Shown here piece after piece: positions 7,019 through 15,619 of a stretch of 64,000 nt of DNA. Origin of the DNA: a virus; the IMG/VR virus record IMGVR_UViG_3300009082_000016, positions 108,724 through 172,723 of that record. One strand, given 5' to 3'. The notes below the pieces were generated by a model. It was not told the DNA's origin. It ran no database searches and worked only from the letters and a program-made list of their open reading frames with translations. How positions within the stretch are numbered: position 1 is the first letter of the stretch; each line of letters begins with the position of its first letter. The position numbers were made by a program, and so were the translations under genes.

Positions 7019-7169
7019 CGTCCCCTCCCCGAGGGACCGGCCGAGGTCTAAACCACGGTCGGTCCCGCGGGCTTGCCGGAACTAGGCGGGCCACACCTGC
7101 CCTTGCCTTGTTGAGGCCTTCCCCGAGATGCCGGAGTCCCGCATCAGCGGGCCCCTCGGGGAGGGGACG
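7019..7169 (-). ncRNA. Structured element, unit 3 of a three-unit tandem array
   Basis: 151 nt, abutting unit 2 and ending 5 nt before the stop codon of the upstream gene. Outer arms 7019-7032 and 7156-7169 pair perfectly (14 bp, extendable). Hairpin B (7138-7151) is CCCGC-UGAU-GCGGG, where a G-C replaces the G-U of units 1 and 2, a compatible change. Hairpin A (7033-7066) is longer, keeping the GGGACCG/CGGTCCC base with an extended arm. The ACTCCGGCA block is at 7129-7137. First unit transcribed if the RNA is on the minus strand. Confidence 0.65.
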
Positions 7170-7174
7170 TCGAT

Positions 7175-7807
7175 CTACGCGGCCTCTTCCAGGATCCTGT
7201 TGAGCCGGTTCCGGATCCGCGTGAGCGCGGTGCGAAGCACGGGCAGCACCGTTCCCAGGAGCTCGGCCGCCCTGCGGTTGTTCTCGTACTTGTTGAGCAG
7301 GCCCTCGATGTCGTCGATGATCTCCCGGAGAAGGAGGGTGCCGGTGTTCCGCCTGCGGAGCCGTTCCACCGTGTGCTGGTAGGACTTCTTGCTCGTGGCC
7401 GAGGTCCGAACCGACACATTGCCGGTGACGACAATCTGGACCTTCTTGATCTTCACGACCCAGGCATAGCCCCGGGCCATGAGCCGCGCTTCCTGCTTCC
7501 ACTGCTTCTCGGCCGCCTCGCTCCGGTTGGCCGTGAAGCCGACGGAGAGGTTCTCCTTCACCCACGCGGGGACGGGCTCACCATCGAATCGGCCGTCGCG
7601 CCAGGCCGCCACGATGTGGTCGGTCTCGACGGATCCGTTCGCCTGGGTGTTCAACCAGTCGATCGCCCTTCCGTAGAGCATAGCCTGCGCGTCGGTGTAC
7701 ACCGGCGTCCGTGACTGGTAACCGACGAGCGTCGCCCCTTCCGGCAGCTGGCCCGGCTGAACGACGTCCTCCTCGTAGCTGATGATCTCCTTCTTCTCCT
7801 GGGCCAT
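7175..7807 (-). CDS. Hypothetical protein
   Basis: Encodes 210 residues from the ATG at 7807 (ATGA overlap). The N-terminal 40 residues are acidic/hydrophobic; the middle has several tryptophans (IDWLNTQ, AAWRDG, PAWVKENL). From about 125 a beta segment (AWVVKIKKVQIVVTGNVSV) is followed by a long basic helical tail. No family is recognised. Confidence 0.7.
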   Translation of the reverse strand: MAQEKKEIISYEEDVVQPGQLPEGATLVGYQSRTPVYTDAQAMLYGRAIDWLNTQANGSVETDHIVAAWRDGRFDGEPVPAWVKENLSVGFTANRSEAAEKQWKQEARLMARGYAWVVKIKKVQIVVTGNVSVRTSATSKKSYQHTVERLRRRNTGTLLLREIIDDIEGLLNKYENNRRAAELLGTVLPVLRTALTRIRNRLNRILEEAA

Positions 7808-8475
7808 CAGCCTTCCTTCACCAGGCGCTTCGCTCCGGCGATCGTGAAAACGCCGTTGGCCTCGTGGCATCCCCGTCCCGGGCGCCCCTGACCCAACCCG
7901 ATGAACTGGCCGGCATGCTGCACGATGCTCGCCAGGAGATCGAGGCTGACGACGTCCGGCTTGTGGATGACCGTCACCCTCGTGTACCACGGCGGATTGA
8001 AGTGTGGACGGTACACGGTGGCGGGGAAGTGGGTGCGCGTCTCCTCCTTCTTGTCCTTGTTCCCACGGAACACGATGTCCTTGCTGCACATCTCGATGTC
8101 CTCACAGATGATCGGGTACACCCCACTCGGCACGCGAAACAGCCGGATGTTCTCGGCCGGAAGGTGGAGGATCTCCGTCGCCGCCTGGACGAAGCATCCA
8201 TGGAACGCACCCGAAGGGATCCCGAACGGGTGCTTCTTGTCCCCCGTCAGATGCAGGCAGCCCTTCGCCTCATCCTTCGGGTCCAGCTTGGCCGGCTTGG
8301 GAGGGTAGGGCTCTCCCTTGCCGCGCTCGCTCATCGCACGCATGAAATCGGCCAGGGCTGCCCGCGGCTTCCCCGGAATGAAAGGGGCCTCTCCCACGAG
8401 ATCGAAGGCGGTATACCAGAGCTCGAGGGGCTTCAACTTGATCTCCACCTCTTCGGCCTGCATCTTCTTCGTCAT
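7807..8475 (-). CDS. Conserved-looking phage protein, possible RAMP-like fold
   Basis: Encodes 222 residues starting MTKKMQAEEVEIKLKPL. The layout HPFGIPSGAFHGCFVQAA, a beta-rich middle, YRPHFNPPWYTRVTVI and a final GQFIGLGQGRPGRG...NGVF resembles a group of phage proteins ending in a 'GIG.WRP...G.F' loop. That Gly-rich end recalls RAMP/Cas7-like folds, but this is a shape argument only. No catalytic motif is seen. Confidence 0.6.
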   Translation of the reverse strand: MTKKMQAEEVEIKLKPLELWYTAFDLVGEAPFIPGKPRAALADFMRAMSERGKGEPYPPKPAKLDPKDEAKGCLHLTGDKKHPFGIPSGAFHGCFVQAATEILHLPAENIRLFRVPSGVYPIICEDIEMCSKDIVFRGNKDKKEETRTHFPATVYRPHFNPPWYTRVTVIHKPDVVSLDLLASIVQHAGQFIGLGQGRPGRGCHEANGVFTIAGAKRLVKEG

Positions 8476-8483
8476 GTCCTCTC

Positions 8484-8768
8484 CTAGTCTTCGAGGTTGG
8501 CGATCCAGACGAGGCCATCCTCGAAGTGCTGCTCCCTCGCGATGCGGCAGATCTCCTGCCACACATCCTCGGGAATGCTGTCACGGTCCGACCCCTCTTC
8601 GTGGTCGAACGTAATGAACACGTCGCTGTACTCGCCTGGGACTTCGCCCTTCCGGTGCCACGTCGCGATCGGCTTGCCGGAGTTGAGCCAGTCCATGAAG
8701 TCCTTGCGCTGGTACCACTCGGAGGCGTCGATGCGGAGCACCCGCCCGACATACTTGAACACGGCCAT
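8484..8768 (-). CDS. Hypothetical protein
   Basis: Encodes 94 residues starting MAVFKYVGRVLRIDASEW. Mixed alpha/beta; acidic centre (FDHEEGSDRDS) and a helix with QEICRIAREQ. The ATG at 8768 overlaps the stop of the zinc-protein gene upstream. No family is recognised. Confidence 0.7.
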   Translation of the reverse strand: MAVFKYVGRVLRIDASEWYQRKDFMDWLNSGKPIATWHRKGEVPGEYSDVFITFDHEEGSDRDSIPEDVWQEICRIAREQHFEDGLVWIANLED

Positions 8769-8986
8769 CAGCGATCCTTCCCGTAGTACTCGAGGCACTC
8801 CTTGCACCGCAGGAACCCGGCATCGTCATCCTCCGGGTCGCCCTCGAGCACCGCGCCTCCCTGATCGATCTGGAAGGCACCGCAGACCGTGTCCTGGTCG
8901 TTGGACCCCTCGAACTCGCAGTCCTTGCCGCCGGCGCCGCAGTGCTTCCCCTCGAACCGGATGGTCCGCTTGGTCTCAATCTCCAT
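8768..8986 (-). CDS. Small Cys-rich protein
   Basis: Encodes 72 residues with cysteines at HCGAGGKDC, VCG and RCKEC, enough for one zinc site with CxxC at the end. Acidic overall. The 1-nt overlaps on both sides place it in a coupled run of early genes. Confidence 0.7.
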   Translation of the reverse strand: MEIETKRTIRFEGKHCGAGGKDCEFEGSNDQDTVCGAFQIDQGGAVLEGDPEDDDAGFLRCKECLEYYGKDR

Positions 8987-9354
8987 TAGCCCTCCTCATG
9001 CCACACCACCTTGATGCGGTATGTGGTCCCCTCAGGGGTCTCTGCCTCCAGGAAGGAAGGCCACCCATCGAGGGGCACGGACTCGAAAATGAGCCGGCCG
9101 TCCAAGCTGATCTCGAAGGAGCCCCAGTAGTTGTGCTGACCCGAGCAGAGTTTGACGGACACGAAGGCCCCATCGTCCAACCTGACCGCCGGAGCCTCCC
9201 GGGTATCATCGTAGTACGCCCGGGTGCTCCCGTCCCTGGGGGCCGGACCCTTCCGCACCCCCTTCAGGTTCTCCGGGAACACGATGTCGATCAGCTTCTT
9301 CCAGGAACTCGGCAGGACAATCTCACCCCGAACGGGCTGGGTCTTCTTGCCCAT
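8986..9354 (-). CDS. Hypothetical beta-rich protein
   Basis: Encodes 122 residues. After a basic N-terminus the protein is beta-rich (FVSVKLCSGQHNYWGSFEISLDGRLIFESV, TTYRIKVVWHEE), suggesting a small beta sandwich or barrel. No family is recognised. Confidence 0.7.
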   Translation of the reverse strand: MGKKTQPVRGEIVLPSSWKKLIDIVFPENLKGVRKGPAPRDGSTRAYYDDTREAPAVRLDDGAFVSVKLCSGQHNYWGSFEISLDGRLIFESVPLDGWPSFLEAETPEGTTYRIKVVWHEEG

Positions 9355-10013
9355 CAGCCCTCCTCCGCGTCGTCGTGGATGAAACCGGAGCCGGCCGCCA
9401 TCCCCAGCGTCACGTGGGCGCCGGAGTCGACCATCGCCCGCATCGCCTGGCCGAGCTCGAAGCTGCGGCGCACGTTGGCCTTCGCCTTCTCCCGGTCAGG
9501 GCCGGGGGAGTGGAACGCGAGCCGGATGTCGACCTCGCCGCTCGTACAGCGAGCACAACAGGCGGGCATCTTCAGCGTCGGCTCCGGGATGACGTCCAGC
9601 AGGAACCAGACGTCGTCCAGGCCCATCCCGTTGAACCCCGCCATGATCAGGGACGAGCCGATGCACTTGAGCTGCGACTCGCGGTCAGCCGGGGGGATCG
9701 GCGCGGGCTCGGTCCTGTCGACCTTCTTGCCCATCATCTCCTCGAAGTAGCTGTCGGCCATCGCGGCGCCCATCGCCACGTTGTCCACCAGCTTCTGCTT
9801 CCCCTCGGCGATCGCCGCGGCGGCCTCGCTCTCCAGCTCCACCTCGCGCTCCGCACCGGCACCGTAGAGCACCACGGTGATCCCGGCGTCCGCCAGGACG
9901 CCCTCCCACCGGAGTCCGTCCCTGATGCCTTTCCGCTGGAAGTCGAAGCCACACAGGGCGGCGTGCTCCAGGATCGACATCGCCCCCTGCGTCGGGTCCT
10001 TCTTCTCCACCAT
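9354..10013 (-). CDS. Hypothetical protein with a central Cys pair
   Basis: Encodes 219 residues. Long helices with an acidic Glu/Ala stretch (about 60-75) are followed by PACCARCTSGEVDIRLAF, a possible metal knuckle in a beta region, and a final helix ending in DDAEEG. Overlaps both neighbours by 1 nt. No family is recognised. Confidence 0.7.
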   Translation of the reverse strand: MVEKKDPTQGAMSILEHAALCGFDFQRKGIRDGLRWEGVLADAGITVVLYGAGAEREVELESEAAAAIAEGKQKLVDNVAMGAAMADSYFEEMMGKKVDRTEPAPIPPADRESQLKCIGSSLIMAGFNGMGLDDVWFLLDVIPEPTLKMPACCARCTSGEVDIRLAFHSPGPDREKAKANVRRSFELGQAMRAMVDSGAHVTLGMAAGSGFIHDDAEEG

Positions 10014-10216
10014 CAGCCCTCCTCGAACAGCGCCGCGACGTCATCGTGCGCGTTCCGGTCCAGGATCACCTGCTTCCGGGTCTGCTCTTCGACACGGAGC
10101 CGGTAGCCGTAGCCTCCTGCGGCCTCCGCCAGGCTGGCGAAGTCCCGGCAGAGCCCACGAGGCTCTTCCTTCGGCAGCCACAGGACGAACGTGTGCTTCC
10201 ACAGCTTCTTCGCCAT
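10013..10216 (-). CDS. Small hypothetical protein
   Basis: Encodes 67 residues starting MAKKLWKHTFVLWLPKEE; the ATG at 10216 overlaps the upstream stop. Alternating beta and helix suggests a compact alpha/beta fold. The C-terminal FEEG ending recurs in several neighbours as a by-product of the TGATGG junctions. Confidence 0.7.
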   Translation of the reverse strand: MAKKLWKHTFVLWLPKEEPRGLCRDFASLAEAAGGYGYRLRVEEQTRKQVILDRNAHDDVAALFEEG

Positions 10217-10815
10217 CAGCCTACCCCCCCTGGCACTACGAAAGTCGGATCGAACAGGGCCAGGTACAGGAACACAGCGTCCACGATCGGTGCCGCTGTC
10301 TTCGGTTCGCGGATGTACCACTCCCAGCCGCAGTAGCCGAGGACGCACAAGCACCCTTCGGCCAGGTCCTTCTTCTCCAGGTACTCGCTGAACGCGAAGT
10401 ACTTGCGGTCGATCTCGCCGGTGCGGTTGCTGATCACCCGCACGAGCAGGCCCTCCCAGTGGTCGTGGGTTCCATGCTCGGACAGCTCGATCACCGCAAC
10501 GCGGTTGTTGTCCATGGGGATGAAGCCCTGCGGCCCGATCCACATGACGCACCCGGGCCACGGGAACGCCTCCCGCGTGAACCGCTGGCGTGAGCCTTCG
10601 GGTTCCCTCACGGCCCCCTTCTTCTCCTTCACGACCCCCTTCTTCTCCTTCACGAGGTACGACAAGGCCCCGCACTCGGGGCACTCGCAGGCAGGCACTT
10701 CCCCGCCGGGCTCGGTGCGCTGCTCGAGATCGGGGATGACGGCGTTCGCGGGGACATTGAACACCTTGCCACAGTCGGCGCACTCCGCCCGCTCCGGCTT
10801 CTTCTCCTTGCCCAT
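10216..10815 (-). CDS. Zinc-ribbon protein with beta-rich C-terminus
   Basis: Encodes 199 residues. CADCGKVF and CECPECG (about residues 12-50) form an N-terminal zinc ribbon. It is linked by a short duplicated KEKKG-VV/AV basic stretch (DNA repeat around 10617-10654) to a beta-rich domain with many aromatics and three cysteines near GCLCVLGYCGWEW. Function unknown. Confidence 0.7.
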   Translation of the reverse strand: MGKEKKPERAECADCGKVFNVPANAVIPDLEQRTEPGGEVPACECPECGALSYLVKEKKGVVKEKKGAVREPEGSRQRFTREAFPWPGCVMWIGPQGFIPMDNNRVAVIELSEHGTHDHWEGLLVRVISNRTGEIDRKYFAFSEYLEKKDLAEGCLCVLGYCGWEWYIREPKTAAPIVDAVFLYLALFDPTFVVPGGVG

Positions 10816-11279
10816 CAGCGCACCCCGATCACGGTGAGCAGGCCGAGATCGTCCATGAGGGCAGCCAAGCCCCAGGCACTGTCATCGTCGGGCCCGTCCC
10901 CGCAGGTCCTCTCCCCCACGAACAGCAGCTGCTGGGACTTGTCGTCCGGGTCGTCCCGGCGAACCATGTCCCGGTAGTCGCCGTTGGCCCACATGTCGAC
11001 GAACCGGTCCACGAGCTTGGGCGGCATCTGCTTCACCTTCTCCCGAACTTCCTCCAGCTCATCTGCTTCGGACTTCGGCCCGATACCGAGAGTCACGTAG
11101 CACCGGGCGGCGGAGCTGCTCGTGGCCTTCCCCCACTGGACCAGGAACTCCTTGAACTTCTCCGTCGAACCTCCCAGGTGCATCCGGAGCTCGGTGTAGA
11201 GCTTCTTCGCCTGACGGATCTTCACCCTATGCAGCTTGGCCGGGCCCTTGAGCAGGAACCCGCACAGGTCAGCTCCCAT
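10815..11279 (-). CDS. Hypothetical protein
   Basis: Encodes 154 residues from the ATG at 11279. Basic, helical N-terminal half (KLHRVKIRQAKKLYTELRMHLGG), then charged helices with PPKLVDRFVDMW, and an acidic Gly/Asp loop near the end. No motif identifies it. Confidence 0.65.
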   Translation of the reverse strand: MGADLCGFLLKGPAKLHRVKIRQAKKLYTELRMHLGGSTEKFKEFLVQWGKATSSSAARCYVTLGIGPKSEADELEEVREKVKQMPPKLVDRFVDMWANGDYRDMVRRDDPDDKSQQLLFVGERTCGDGPDDDSAWGLAALMDDLGLLTVIGVR

Positions 11280-11280
11280 C

Positions 11281-11715
11281 TCAGTTCTCCTTCCTGCCGA
11301 ATGCGGCGGTTGCAATCAGGATACCGGTCCCGATCTCGCGGACCTGCATCTGCCAGTGGCCGCGGCCCCACTTCTCCTTGGCCCGGCCGCGGGCGCCTGC
11401 CCAGGCGTGGGCCAGGACCTGGTGGGCCAGGCCGAGACGCCCCTTGTACCGGACGTCCCTCTCATCGATGGCCCAGTACTCGATGATGGGCCCGCCGATC
11501 GCCTCCTTCAGCGAACAGAGGAAGGGCCCGTAGGTCTCCCCCGGCATCGACCAGAACGCCTCCGCCCCCACGGGCTCGAGGTCGATGCGCCGCTCCTGCT
11601 GCTCCTTCTGCGCGATTTCCGCCCGCTGCGGGCAGGGCACGCTCGGATCCTGCGGCGGGGCGCACTTGTACTGCCCGTTGTACGGGCAGCCGCTGCACTG
11701 CTCCCGCGCTGTCAT
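11281..11715 (-). CDS. Cys-cluster hypothetical protein
   Basis: Encodes 144 residues starting MTAREQCSGCPYNGQYKC, with another cysteine in VPCPQR: a four-cysteine N-terminal cluster that could bind zinc or an iron-sulfur centre. Downstream is an alpha/beta region with many tryptophans. The ATG overlaps the upstream stop as ATGA. Confidence 0.7.
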   Translation of the reverse strand: MTAREQCSGCPYNGQYKCAPPQDPSVPCPQRAEIAQKEQQERRIDLEPVGAEAFWSMPGETYGPFLCSLKEAIGGPIIEYWAIDERDVRYKGRLGLAHQVLAHAWAGARGRAKEKWGRGHWQMQVREIGTGILIATAAFGRKEN

Positions 11716-11951
11716 CAACCGCCGGCCTCGTCGATGCCGAAGCGGCATCCGCACTCGCAGGTGTAGAGGTCGATGTTCGTCTCGTAGTCGTACGAGCTGT
11801 AGCGGTACTCGCCACATTCGAGGAAGCCGGCCCTGAACGTCTTCCTCTTCGCCTTGGCGGCAGTATCCGAGTTGTCATCGGGGACCACCATCCGCCAGCT
11901 TCGCTGCGTGATGTTCACCCTGCAACGGGGGCAATAGACAGGCTTCTTCAT
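11715..11951 (-). CDS. Zinc-ribbon protein
   Basis: Encodes 78 residues starting MKKPVYCPRCRVN and ending with TCECGCRFG; the two cysteine groups bracket a basic helix and a Tyr-rich strand. A typical long-loop zinc ribbon. Role unknown. Confidence 0.7.
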   Translation of the reverse strand: MKKPVYCPRCRVNITQRSWRMVVPDDNSDTAAKAKRKTFRAGFLECGEYRYSSYDYETNIDLYTCECGCRFGIDEAGG

Positions 11952-12280
11952 GCCGTGCCCTCTCCTTCCTCGGAATCGACGTTCTCATCATCGCCGGATT
12001 GGAACGGACGGTAGGGGTACAACGGGCAGGCCGGGCTGGTGCAGAGCCGGATCTCGGACCGCACCCAGCACACGCACTCCAAGCAGAACGCCTTCATCGC
12101 CGCCGTGCGGCTCTCGCCGGACATCGCCCGGGCGTAGTTGTTCACGGCGGAAGGTGCCCGCTTCTCCAACTCCAGGATGCGGTCCTGAACCTTCGGGTGG
12201 TCCAGCATGTTCTCCCGCTTCCTGACGCTGCGTCCCTTCTCGGCCAGCGCCTTCCGTGCAGCCTCGAGTGACTTGCTCAT
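11948..12280 (-). CDS. Conserved phage Cys-motif protein
   Basis: Encodes 110 residues. A basic helical N-terminus is followed by AMSGESRTAAMKAFCLECVCWVRSEIRLCTSPACPLYPYRPFQ. The FCLECxC...CTSPACPLYPYRP pattern is common in small phage proteins and probably makes one zinc site. The tail is acidic. The function of this phage family is not known to me. Confidence 0.75.
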   Translation of the reverse strand: MSKSLEAARKALAEKGRSVRKRENMLDHPKVQDRILELEKRAPSAVNNYARAMSGESRTAAMKAFCLECVCWVRSEIRLCTSPACPLYPYRPFQSGDDENVDSEEGEGTA

Positions 12281-14304
12281 AGGTCGATCAGCCTTCCTTT
12301 CTTCGGCGGCGGCTCCTGCTCGTGCTCGGGCTCATCCTGCTCGAAACTCGGGCCATAGTCGATTGCAACGAAGTCCGCTTTCACCCCTTGCACCTCGAGC
12401 GAACCCGAGATCTTGCCGGGTGGCACATAGTTCGGGGGGAAGTACTCCGCCGGCACGGCCGTCTTCTTGAAGATCTCCTTGTTGATCGCCGACGTGATCG
12501 TGTCCTTGGGCGGCACCACGAACGTCGAGAACGCCTTCTCCTTCAAGACGTCGAAACCGTTCAGAACGCTCGCGTCGTACCAATCGGCCAAGCTCTGTGA
12601 GTACATCCACAACTTGTTATCCCCGCGGTTGAGGCGCACTTCGCGATCGTCGCCGGGGGCTGAAGGCACCCAGTCCAACGCGGGCTTCCACACCCACGGC
12701 TTGGCCCCCAGCACCCAGCTCCAGCCCGACGACGTGCCCCCCGCATCACCGGGGAACGGGTTGCTCGGGTTCACGCCGCCCCCCAGCCACCCCTTCGCAT
12801 ACGACTGCACCATCTGGAAGAAGGTGCCGCCGATGTCGAACTCCGCCAACCACTTCTCGAGCACGCCCTTCGGGATGGCAGCGTAGTTGCTGATACCTGG
12901 GCCGAGGTTGTTCACCACCAGTCGGCACCAGTTCAGGAACTTGACGGGGTGAATGTCCATCCGGTACACGTCCCGGAACATCGCCCAGTAGAAGAGCGTC
13001 AAGACCCGGCGGTCGACGAAGACGGAAGACAACTTCATCACCCCTTCCACGACGTAGGAAACGGCGACCTCGTACGGCCCGTCGATCTTCACCTTTGGCC
13101 GGCGATGGAACGCCACGTTGTCGTAGCCGTCGTAGTCTTGCGTGCAGTCGTACCACTCGGTATGCAAAGACGCACCGCTCTCCACCGCCTTTGCCACTTC
13201 GCCCTTCCACTTGAGCCAGCGATCGATCAGCTCCGGAACCGAGAACCCGGTGACCAGCAGGGACTCGGTGTCCACCGACTGCACCGAGTAGGTGATCAGG
13301 TCCATCAAGTCGACGGGCGTCGGGACGTCCGGCATCCCAAGCAGGTACTGGCAACGCTGCCAGAGCTCGTAGTGGCGCAGGCTGATGTTCCAGGTGTACT
13401 CGCGGATGTGCCCCAGCGAGTCCCGCCACCGGTACTCCAGGTTGTAGGTGCCCTCACCCAAGGGGGTGGGCTTGGCCAACAGGATGTGCGTCAGGAACAA
13501 ACTGCCCGCGACTTCATCCACGTCGTCGGAGTCGCTGGTCCTCCACTCGTCGTAGACACTACGCAGCCACGAGAACGACAGGTCCCGACTTCCCATGCCG
13601 CACGTCTGGCAATACTCGATCAGCGCGTAGACGAACTCGGGCTCGGGGGTGTTCGTGGCCCCGGACGACTTCACCCGGTTGTAGAAGGGCGCCACCTTCG
13701 GTGTCACCCACCCCACCGATGTGCCCGTCTTCTTGTGCTGGAACGCATTCCACAGCCCTAACAGCGAGTTCTTGGGCAGGTCACCCAGGCCGGTCATCCC
13801 ACGGGAGACCGACTCCTTGACGAACTCGTCCACCAGCTGCTCCAGGTTCTCCGGGATCGTGCCGCCGAGCGCCTTCATCATCGCCATCCGACCGGAGGTG
13901 ATCGACTGCCAGAAGGCCTTCTTCGGGTTGTCGTCGATCGCGCCCCAGTCGGCGTCCGTCTGGTCACCGAGATTGACGACCTCGTCCAGCTCCTCCATCG
14001 TCGGCAGGATCTTGCACTTCGAGTCGAGCCACAGGTGGAGATAGCTGATCTCAGTCCCAGACCCGGACATATCTGCCGTGTGGGTCAGCTGGTTCAGGAC
14101 CGAGAGCGTGAACATCGGCCACTTCGCCTCGTACAAGCGGCACTCGACACGGCCGTAGGCGATCTTGCCATCGGGGAAGTGGACATGCGCCTCCTTCCCC
14201 GAGTTGAAGTAGGAGGCGAAGCGTGTGTCGAGCTTCTCGACCGAACGGCCCTCCTCCTTCATCTTGAGCAGGAGGGCCTGAAACTTGGACAACTCCAGGC
14301 CCAT
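12277..14304 (-). CDS. Large hypothetical protein (675 residues)
   Basis: The largest gene of the left arm. Residues 1-90 contain beta strands; the rest is mixed, with many Trp and Tyr and a Pro-rich end (EPPPKKGRLIDL). I see no Walker, polymerase, nuclease or helicase motif and no repeats. It lies directly after the adenine methyltransferase gene, so a link to DNA metabolism is possible but unsupported. Its length and clean codon use show it is a real gene. Confidence 0.8.
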   Translation of the reverse strand: MGLELSKFQALLLKMKEEGRSVEKLDTRFASYFNSGKEAHVHFPDGKIAYGRVECRLYEAKWPMFTLSVLNQLTHTADMSGSGTEISYLHLWLDSKCKILPTMEELDEVVNLGDQTDADWGAIDDNPKKAFWQSITSGRMAMMKALGGTIPENLEQLVDEFVKESVSRGMTGLGDLPKNSLLGLWNAFQHKKTGTSVGWVTPKVAPFYNRVKSSGATNTPEPEFVYALIEYCQTCGMGSRDLSFSWLRSVYDEWRTSDSDDVDEVAGSLFLTHILLAKPTPLGEGTYNLEYRWRDSLGHIREYTWNISLRHYELWQRCQYLLGMPDVPTPVDLMDLITYSVQSVDTESLLVTGFSVPELIDRWLKWKGEVAKAVESGASLHTEWYDCTQDYDGYDNVAFHRRPKVKIDGPYEVAVSYVVEGVMKLSSVFVDRRVLTLFYWAMFRDVYRMDIHPVKFLNWCRLVVNNLGPGISNYAAIPKGVLEKWLAEFDIGGTFFQMVQSYAKGWLGGGVNPSNPFPGDAGGTSSGWSWVLGAKPWVWKPALDWVPSAPGDDREVRLNRGDNKLWMYSQSLADWYDASVLNGFDVLKEKAFSTFVVPPKDTITSAINKEIFKKTAVPAEYFPPNYVPPGKISGSLEVQGVKADFVAIDYGPSFEQDEPEHEQEPPPKKGRLIDL

Positions 14305-14316
14305 CGGCCCTCCTTT

Positions 14317-14931
14317 CTACATGCGCCTCCGGTCTTCCTGCATCGTGAGAGGCAGCACGGACACCCGTCCCTGGACGCGGGACCTGGTCTCCTCCGGCGG
14401 CCAGACCATCCAGGCGTAGGTCGTTGCGTCCGTGCCATGGAACTTGAAGCTGGGCCGGTTGGGCAGCACGTACAGGTCGGGCGGGTGCTCCCGTAGCAAC
14501 GCGTTCCGTTGCAGACCCTCGAGGAAACCGACACGCAACAGGAGGGCGATCCACTCCGCCCGCTTGAACAGCATCTCCAGGATGCGCTGGGCCTGCCGGT
14601 ACGGCGGGTTGGTGATGGCCACGTCGAACACCTGGAGAAACAACTGGCTCACCGCCAGGCTGCCGCATACGTCGGCGACGAGCAGGCGGTCGCAGGGCGC
14701 CTTAGCCAGATCGTCCCGGTGGCTGGGATCGATCTCCACCGCGGTCCAGTGGATGGGGTCCTTCCGGACTTCGTTGACCGCCCGGATGATCGCCCCCTTG
14801 CCGGCGCACGGCTCGAGCCATGCGCCCCCCGGCAGCTGCGGCACCGCCTCGAGCAGTCGGTGAACACACCATGCCGGCGTCTCGTAGAAGTCGTGCTCGT
14901 CCCGCTCCCTGCCCCTACCCGTCGCGGACAT
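14317..14931 (-). CDS. DNA N6-adenine (Dam-like) methyltransferase
   Basis: Encodes 204 residues. DFYETP near the N-terminus is typical of phage Dam-like enzymes; LEPCAGKG (about 40-46) is the AdoMet-binding motif I; AVEIDP is motif II; DVAITNPPY (about 105-113) is the catalytic motif IV of amino-methyltransferases. NPPY is shared by N6-adenine and N4-cytosine enzymes; N6-adenine is more likely from the overall layout. It may protect phage DNA from restriction. No cognate restriction gene is adjacent. Confidence 0.85.
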   Translation of the reverse strand: MSATGRGRERDEHDFYETPAWCVHRLLEAVPQLPGGAWLEPCAGKGAIIRAVNEVRKDPIHWTAVEIDPSHRDDLAKAPCDRLLVADVCGSLAVSQLFLQVFDVAITNPPYRQAQRILEMLFKRAEWIALLLRVGFLEGLQRNALLREHPPDLYVLPNRPSFKFHGTDATTYAWMVWPPEETRSRVQGRVSVLPLTMQEDRRRM

Positions 14932-14943
14932 CCGTCACCTCCA

Positions 14944-15342
14944 TCAGACCTTGCCCCGCATCGCCACCCCGAGGAACTCGAGGGCCCGACGCAGCTGGAA
15001 CCCGGACGCGTCCAGCCACGCCCGCTGGAACACGGTGAGTTGCTGGTTGCCCGCCACCTTGCCGGACAGGAACGCGCGGAAGTCCGTCTCCACGCCCGTG
15101 AGGGCCTCGTGGAAACCGGCCGCCTCGTCCAGCACCTCCTTCTGCCGGGCCAGCTCATCCTTCGTCGGCGGCTCGCCGGGGGGCAGGACCAGACGGGTGC
15201 CCAACAGGTCGTCGGTCACCACCTGGCGCATCGGGGAGTCGGACGGCAGCGGCGGGGGCGTCGGCTTGCGCTGTGCCTTCGCCCTCTTCGCCTTCTTCCC
15301 GCCCTGCATCTCCTTCTCGAGGTCATCGTATTCGTCAGCCAT
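14944..15342 (-). CDS. Hypothetical protein
   Basis: Encodes 132 residues. The first 35 are a low-complexity Lys/Ala/Pro region (KKAKRAKAQRKPTPPPLP), then a helical domain with TGVETDFRAFL and FQRAWLDASG. No family is recognised. Overlaps the upstream gene by 8 nt. Confidence 0.7.
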   Translation of the reverse strand: MADEYDDLEKEMQGGKKAKRAKAQRKPTPPPLPSDSPMRQVVTDDLLGTRLVLPPGEPPTKDELARQKEVLDEAAGFHEALTGVETDFRAFLSGKVAGNQQLTVFQRAWLDASGFQLRRALEFLGVAMRGKV

Positions 15343-15619
15343 GTCGTTTTCGCGCCTCCATCAGCGCCTTCACTGCCAGCTTGCGGACGGACTCGAGCTC
15401 CGACCGCTTCGGAGGCCGCTTGCCCGTCACGCAGGCGATGAGGTCGCGCAGCGCCAGCTCGCCATCCCTCCGGCTTGCCTGCACCAGCACGCGTACTTCG
15501 CCGCTCGGGTCGGCATAAAGGTTGGCCCCCGAGGCGAGCATCTCGAGCCCGCCCTCGGGGTGCCACCGCGTCTGCATGCCCGCCTTCTGGGCGGCACGCT
15601 CGATCTCAGAGAGGGTCAT
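15335..15619 (-). CDS. Hypothetical protein
   Basis: Encodes 94 residues starting MTLSEIERAAQKAGMQ. The layout is helix, beta strands (LYADPSGEVRVLVQAS), helix and a basic C-terminal helix. It overlaps the upstream gene by 14 nt. Confidence 0.65.
   Translation of the reverse strand: MTLSEIERAAQKAGMQTRWHPEGGLEMLASGANLYADPSGEVRVLVQASRRDGELALRDLIACVTGKRPPKRSELESVRKLAVKALMEARKRHG

Noticed and set aside
6726-7169. Tandem elements as tRNAs, CRISPR repeats or transposon ends
   Set aside because: No cloverleaf or CCA end, the units are about 147 nt with structured cores, and there are no target-site duplications or transposase.
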